NCBI GenBank assembly: GCA_002343395.1
Contig: DDSN01000108.1
Span: 15,131 to 22,701, forward strand
Direction: 5' to 3'
From: Hyphomonadaceae bacterium UBA2389
GTDB lineage: Bacteria > Pseudomonadota > Alphaproteobacteria > Caulobacterales > Aquidulcibacteraceae
Length of the DNA: 7,571 nucleotides
In this document: one piece after another, positions 5,474 through 7,571 of the stretch
Numbering within the stretch: position 1 is the first letter of the stretch
Layout: each line of letters starts with the position of its first letter
Position numbers and translations under genes: made by a program
Notes under the pieces: model-generated
Seen by the model: the letters and a program-made list of their open reading frames with translations, nothing else
Databases searched by the model: none
Told to the model about the DNA's origin: nothing

Positions 5474-6214
5474 ATGAAGAAGTCGATCGCATTCCTTAGC
5501 GTGGCTGCGGCTGCCATGATGGCGGCTGGCACGGCCAGCGCCCAGAGTGGGTATGTGGGCCTGTCTTACAACGAGAGCGGCTCTGATTTTACCTCGTATG
5601 GCATCGACGGCTCGGTCGCGTTCGGATCAAATTTCCAGCTCGACGCCGGCTACCGCGACTTCGAAGACGTGAACGGCGAAGCTCTTTCGGTTGGCGGCCA
5701 CTTTTTCAATCGCGGCGAGACCTGGTTGGTTGGCGGCTACGTTGGCTATGATGTGATCTCCGGCAGCGGCGACGATATCGACGAATGGACGGTCGCGGGC
5801 CAGGCTCAATACTACGCCGACCAAACCACGCTCAGCGCCGACCTAAGCTACAGCCAGCTCAGCGACTTCCTGTTCGTCACCGACGTGACGGTCACGCAGC
5901 TCAACGGCGAAGCGAAGTTCTTCCAAACCGAGAACTTGAGCTTCGCGCTCAGCGCGGGCCTTGGCCAAGCGGATTCCGACTTCGGCGACAGCAACTTCTA
6001 TTCGTTCGGCGGCGGCGCCGAGTGGCAACTGGCGGCCGCGCCGGTCAGCTTGTTTGCCGACGTGCGCACGATCGGCTCGAGCGACGACTCCACCGAGACC
6101 TCGACGGGCTGGCGCATTGGCGCTCGGATGAATTTCGGCGGCTCCCTGCTCGACCGCAATCGCTCAGGCGCAGGCCTGAGCCAGCCGGGCGGCTACTTGG
6201 ACCTCCTGTTCTAA
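5474..6214 (+). CDS. Outer-membrane beta-barrel protein, paralogue 3
   Basis: A 246-residue precursor. The start at 5474 is chosen because AGGGG (5461-5465) is 8 bases upstream and a signal peptide begins there: MKKSIAFLSVAAAAMMAAG, probable cleavage at ASA|QSG (24). The reading frame is open upstream to 5393, but that stretch would place extra residues before the signal. Twelve candidate strands are visible, with acidic loops such as DFEDVNGE, SGSGDDIDE, DSDFGDSNF and SSDDSTETS. The last strand is GWRIGARMNFGG. The tail SLLDRNRSGAGLSQPGGYLDLLF ends in Phe. It is closest to the paralogue at 2837 and shares the tail with both. Its promoter must lie in the 250-base divergent gap with the zinc-ribbon gene; that gap also holds a perfect stem-loop and a possible Shine-Dalgarno-sequestering helix. 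Role: an outer-membrane barrel, cargo unknown. Confidence 0.9.
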   Translation: MKKSIAFLSVAAAAMMAAGTASAQSGYVGLSYNESGSDFTSYGIDGSVAFGSNFQLDAGYRDFEDVNGEALSVGGHFFNRGETWLVGGYVGYDVISGSGDDIDEWTVAGQAQYYADQTTLSADLSYSQLSDFLFVTDVTVTQLNGEAKFFQTENLSFALSAGLGQADSDFGDSNFYSFGGGAEWQLAAAPVSLFADVRTIGSSDDSTETSTGWRIGARMNFGGSLLDRNRSGAGLSQPGGYLDLLF

Positions 6215-6238
6215 GACCGCTGAGCGCTGACAGAAATG

Positions 6239-6270
6239 AAGCCCCGCCCGAAAAGGCGGGGCTTTTTCTT
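6239..6270 (+). terminator. Intrinsic terminator after barrel gene 3
   Basis: AAGCCCCGCC (6239-6248), loop CGAAAA, GGCGGGGCTT (6255-6264), followed by TTTCTTT. A strong stem 24 bases after the stop codon. Its core resembles the terminator at 3614. Confidence 0.92.
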
Positions 6271-6334
6271 TGACGGCTAAGCCGGCCCGCAATGCTCCCT
6301 CCCCGCACCTTGGCGCGCGCTGCGTCAGCAGAAG

Positions 6335-6363
6335 AAGGGCCGCGCCCTCTGGGAACGGCCCTT
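6335..6363 (-). terminator. Probable terminator of fusA
   Basis: AAGGGCCG (6335-6342) and CGGCCCTT (6356-6363) are perfect 8-base arms, with an inner CCC/GGG pair extending the hairpin. On the minus strand the stem is followed by CTTCTG, an imperfect T-tract. It lies 66 bases downstream of the fusA stop, so fusA transcription probably ends here rather than continuing into another gene. Confidence 0.6.
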
Positions 6364-6428
6364 TGCTGTTTCGTTGCTGTGCTCGCCTCGGTCCGCTCAT
6401 TTGAACAAACCCGAGAGCATCGCCAATC

Positions 6429-7571
6429 TCAGGCGCGGAGCTTCGCCAGCACTTCCTGGCTGACAGCCTTCGGGACTTCTTCGTAATGCGAAAACTCCAT
6501 CACGTAGCTGGCGCGCCCTTGCGAGAAAGAACGTAGCTGGTTCACGTACCCGAACATATTCGCGAGCGGCACCATCGCGTTGATGATGGTGGCGTTGCCG
6601 CGCATGTCTTGGCCTTGGATCATGCCACGGCGCGAGTTCAGATCGCCGATCACCGAGCCGACGTATTCCTCGGGGCTGGTGACCTCGACCTTCATGATCG
6701 GCTCGAGCAGCCGCGCGTCGCCCTTTTCCTTCAGTTCGCGGAACGCGGCCTGCGCCGCGATCTGGAACGTCAGCACGTTGGAGTCGACGTCGTGGTAAGC
6801 GCCGTCAACCAGACGCGCGCTCACGTCGATGACCGGAAAGCCGGCGAGCAAGCCGTTTTCCTTGGCCATGTTCAGGCCCTTCTCGACGCCGGGGACATAC
6901 TCTTTCGGCACCGCGCCGCCGACGATCTTGTTTTCGAACACGAAGCCCGAACCCGGCTCGCCCGGCTCGAATTCGATCTTCACGCGCGCGAACTGACCAG
7001 AACCGCCAGTTTGCTTCTTGTGCGTGTAGTCGATCGTCGCCGCGCGACCGAGCTTCTCGCGATACGCCACCTGCGGGGCGCCGACATTGGCTTCCACTTT
7101 GTAGGTGCGGCGCAAAATGTCGATCTTGATGTCGAGGTGCAGTTCGCCCATGCCCTTCAGGATCGTCTGACCGCTTTCCTGATCGGTCGACACGCGGAAG
7201 GACGGATCTTCGGCCGCGAGCTTGGCCAGCGCCACGCCCAGCTTTTCCTGGTCGGCCTTTGACTTCGGCTCCACCGCCACTTCGATAACCGGTTCCGGGA
7301 ACTCCATGCGCTCGAGGATGACCGGCTTCTGCGGATCGCAGAGCGTGTCGCCCGTGCGCACTTCCTTCAAGCCCGCCAACGCGACGATGTCGCCCGCGAA
7401 CGCTTCCTTGATGTCCTCGCGGTTGTTCGCGTGCATGAGCAGCATGCGGCCCGCGCGCTCTTTCTTGTCGCGCGTGGAGTTAAGCAGGCCGTCGCCCGCG
7501 TTCAGCACGCCTGAATAGATGCGGCAGAAGGTGATCGTACCCACGAACGGGTCGTCCATGATCTTGAACGC
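6429..7571 (-). CDS. fusA: Elongation factor G, C-terminal part (cut by window edge)
   Basis: The last 380 residues of translation elongation factor G, the ribosomal GTPase that drives tRNA-mRNA translocation and, with RRF, ribosome recycling. The frame stays open to base 7571 (AFKIMDDPFVG), so the G domain and start are outside the window; the full protein is normally about 700 residues. Counting from the window edge, domain II covers roughly residues 1-85 (TGDTLCDP). Domain III follows with EFPEPVIEVAVEP and the GELHLDI motif near 142-148. Domain IV contains KKQTGGSGQFARV, GGAVPKEYVPGV and the tip loop YHDVDS, with the His equivalent to E. coli H583. Domain V holds MKVEVTSPEEYVG, LNSRRG and the ending QEVLAKLRA. 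No key residue is missing in what is visible. In most Proteobacteria tuf follows fusA directly; here a terminator-like hairpin and a barrel gene in the opposite direction follow. Confidence 0.98.
   Translation of the reverse strand, partial: AFKIMDDPFVGTITFCRIYSGVLNAGDGLLNSTRDKKERAGRMLLMHANNREDIKEAFAGDIVALAGLKEVRTGDTLCDPQKPVILERMEFPEPVIEVAVEPKSKADQEKLGVALAKLAAEDPSFRVSTDQESGQTILKGMGELHLDIKIDILRRTYKVEANVGAPQVAYREKLGRAATIDYTHKKQTGGSGQFARVKIEFEPGEPGSGFVFENKIVGGAVPKEYVPGVEKGLNMAKENGLLAGFPVIDVSARLVDGAYHDVDSNVLTFQIAAQAAFRELKEKGDARLLEPIMKVEVTSPEEYVGSVIGDLNSRRGMIQGQDMRGNATIINAMVPLANMFGYVNQLRSFSQGRASYVMEFSHYEEVPKAVSQEVLAKLRA

Noticed and set aside
6292..6486. Small plus-strand open frame of 64 codons between barrel gene 3 and fusA
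   Set aside because: It covers the fusA terminator hairpin and runs into fusA, with no ribosome binding site or motif.

Overview
The window looks like chromosomal DNA of a GC-rich Gram-negative bacterium, most likely an alphaproteobacterium. The evidence is an EF-G of alphaproteobacterial flavour at the right end, three outer-membrane beta-barrel proteins with clean Sec signal peptides, a TPR-sulfotransferase, and a partial tRNA that best fits tRNA-Trp. A Caulobacterales/Hyphomonadaceae-like source is my impression from protein style, not something the sequence proves.

Layout, left to right. A partial tRNA (1-24, minus) is followed by two minus-strand genes: a secreted protein of unknown function (160-1131) and a small VOC/glyoxalase-fold protein (1221-1610). 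A 283-base divergent intergenic region follows. Next come two plus-strand paralogous outer-membrane barrel genes (1894-2619 and 2837-3592), each with its own intrinsic terminator. The second terminator is shared with a convergent minus-strand pair: a zinc-ribbon protein (4992-5222), then a TPR-sulfotransferase (3642-4982), 9 bases apart and probably one operon. A second divergent region (5223-5473) leads to a third barrel paralogue (5474-6214, plus) with a strong terminator. The window ends with the C-terminal 380 residues of fusA (6429-7571, minus), which has its own likely terminator.

The dominant theme is a family of three barrel paralogues of 241, 251 and 246 residues. Each can be read as 12 strands with short periplasmic turns and Asp-rich surface loops. 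Each also carries an unusual conserved tail (GG-T/S-L-x-x-R-D/N-R-S-G-A) after the last barrel strand. The middle paralogue has about 7 extra residues and has lost the terminal aromatic residue. The third has a leader in which one segment can pair either with its neighbour or with the whole Shine-Dalgarno sequence, a possible translational switch.

No CRISPR array, insertion sequence, integrase or origin is visible. No convincing sigma-70 promoter could be assigned by eye. No noncoding stretch exceeds about 283 bases. The most interesting items are the leader of the third barrel gene, the conserved post-barrel tail, a TonB-box-like segment on the secreted unknown protein, and the absence of tuf next to fusA.
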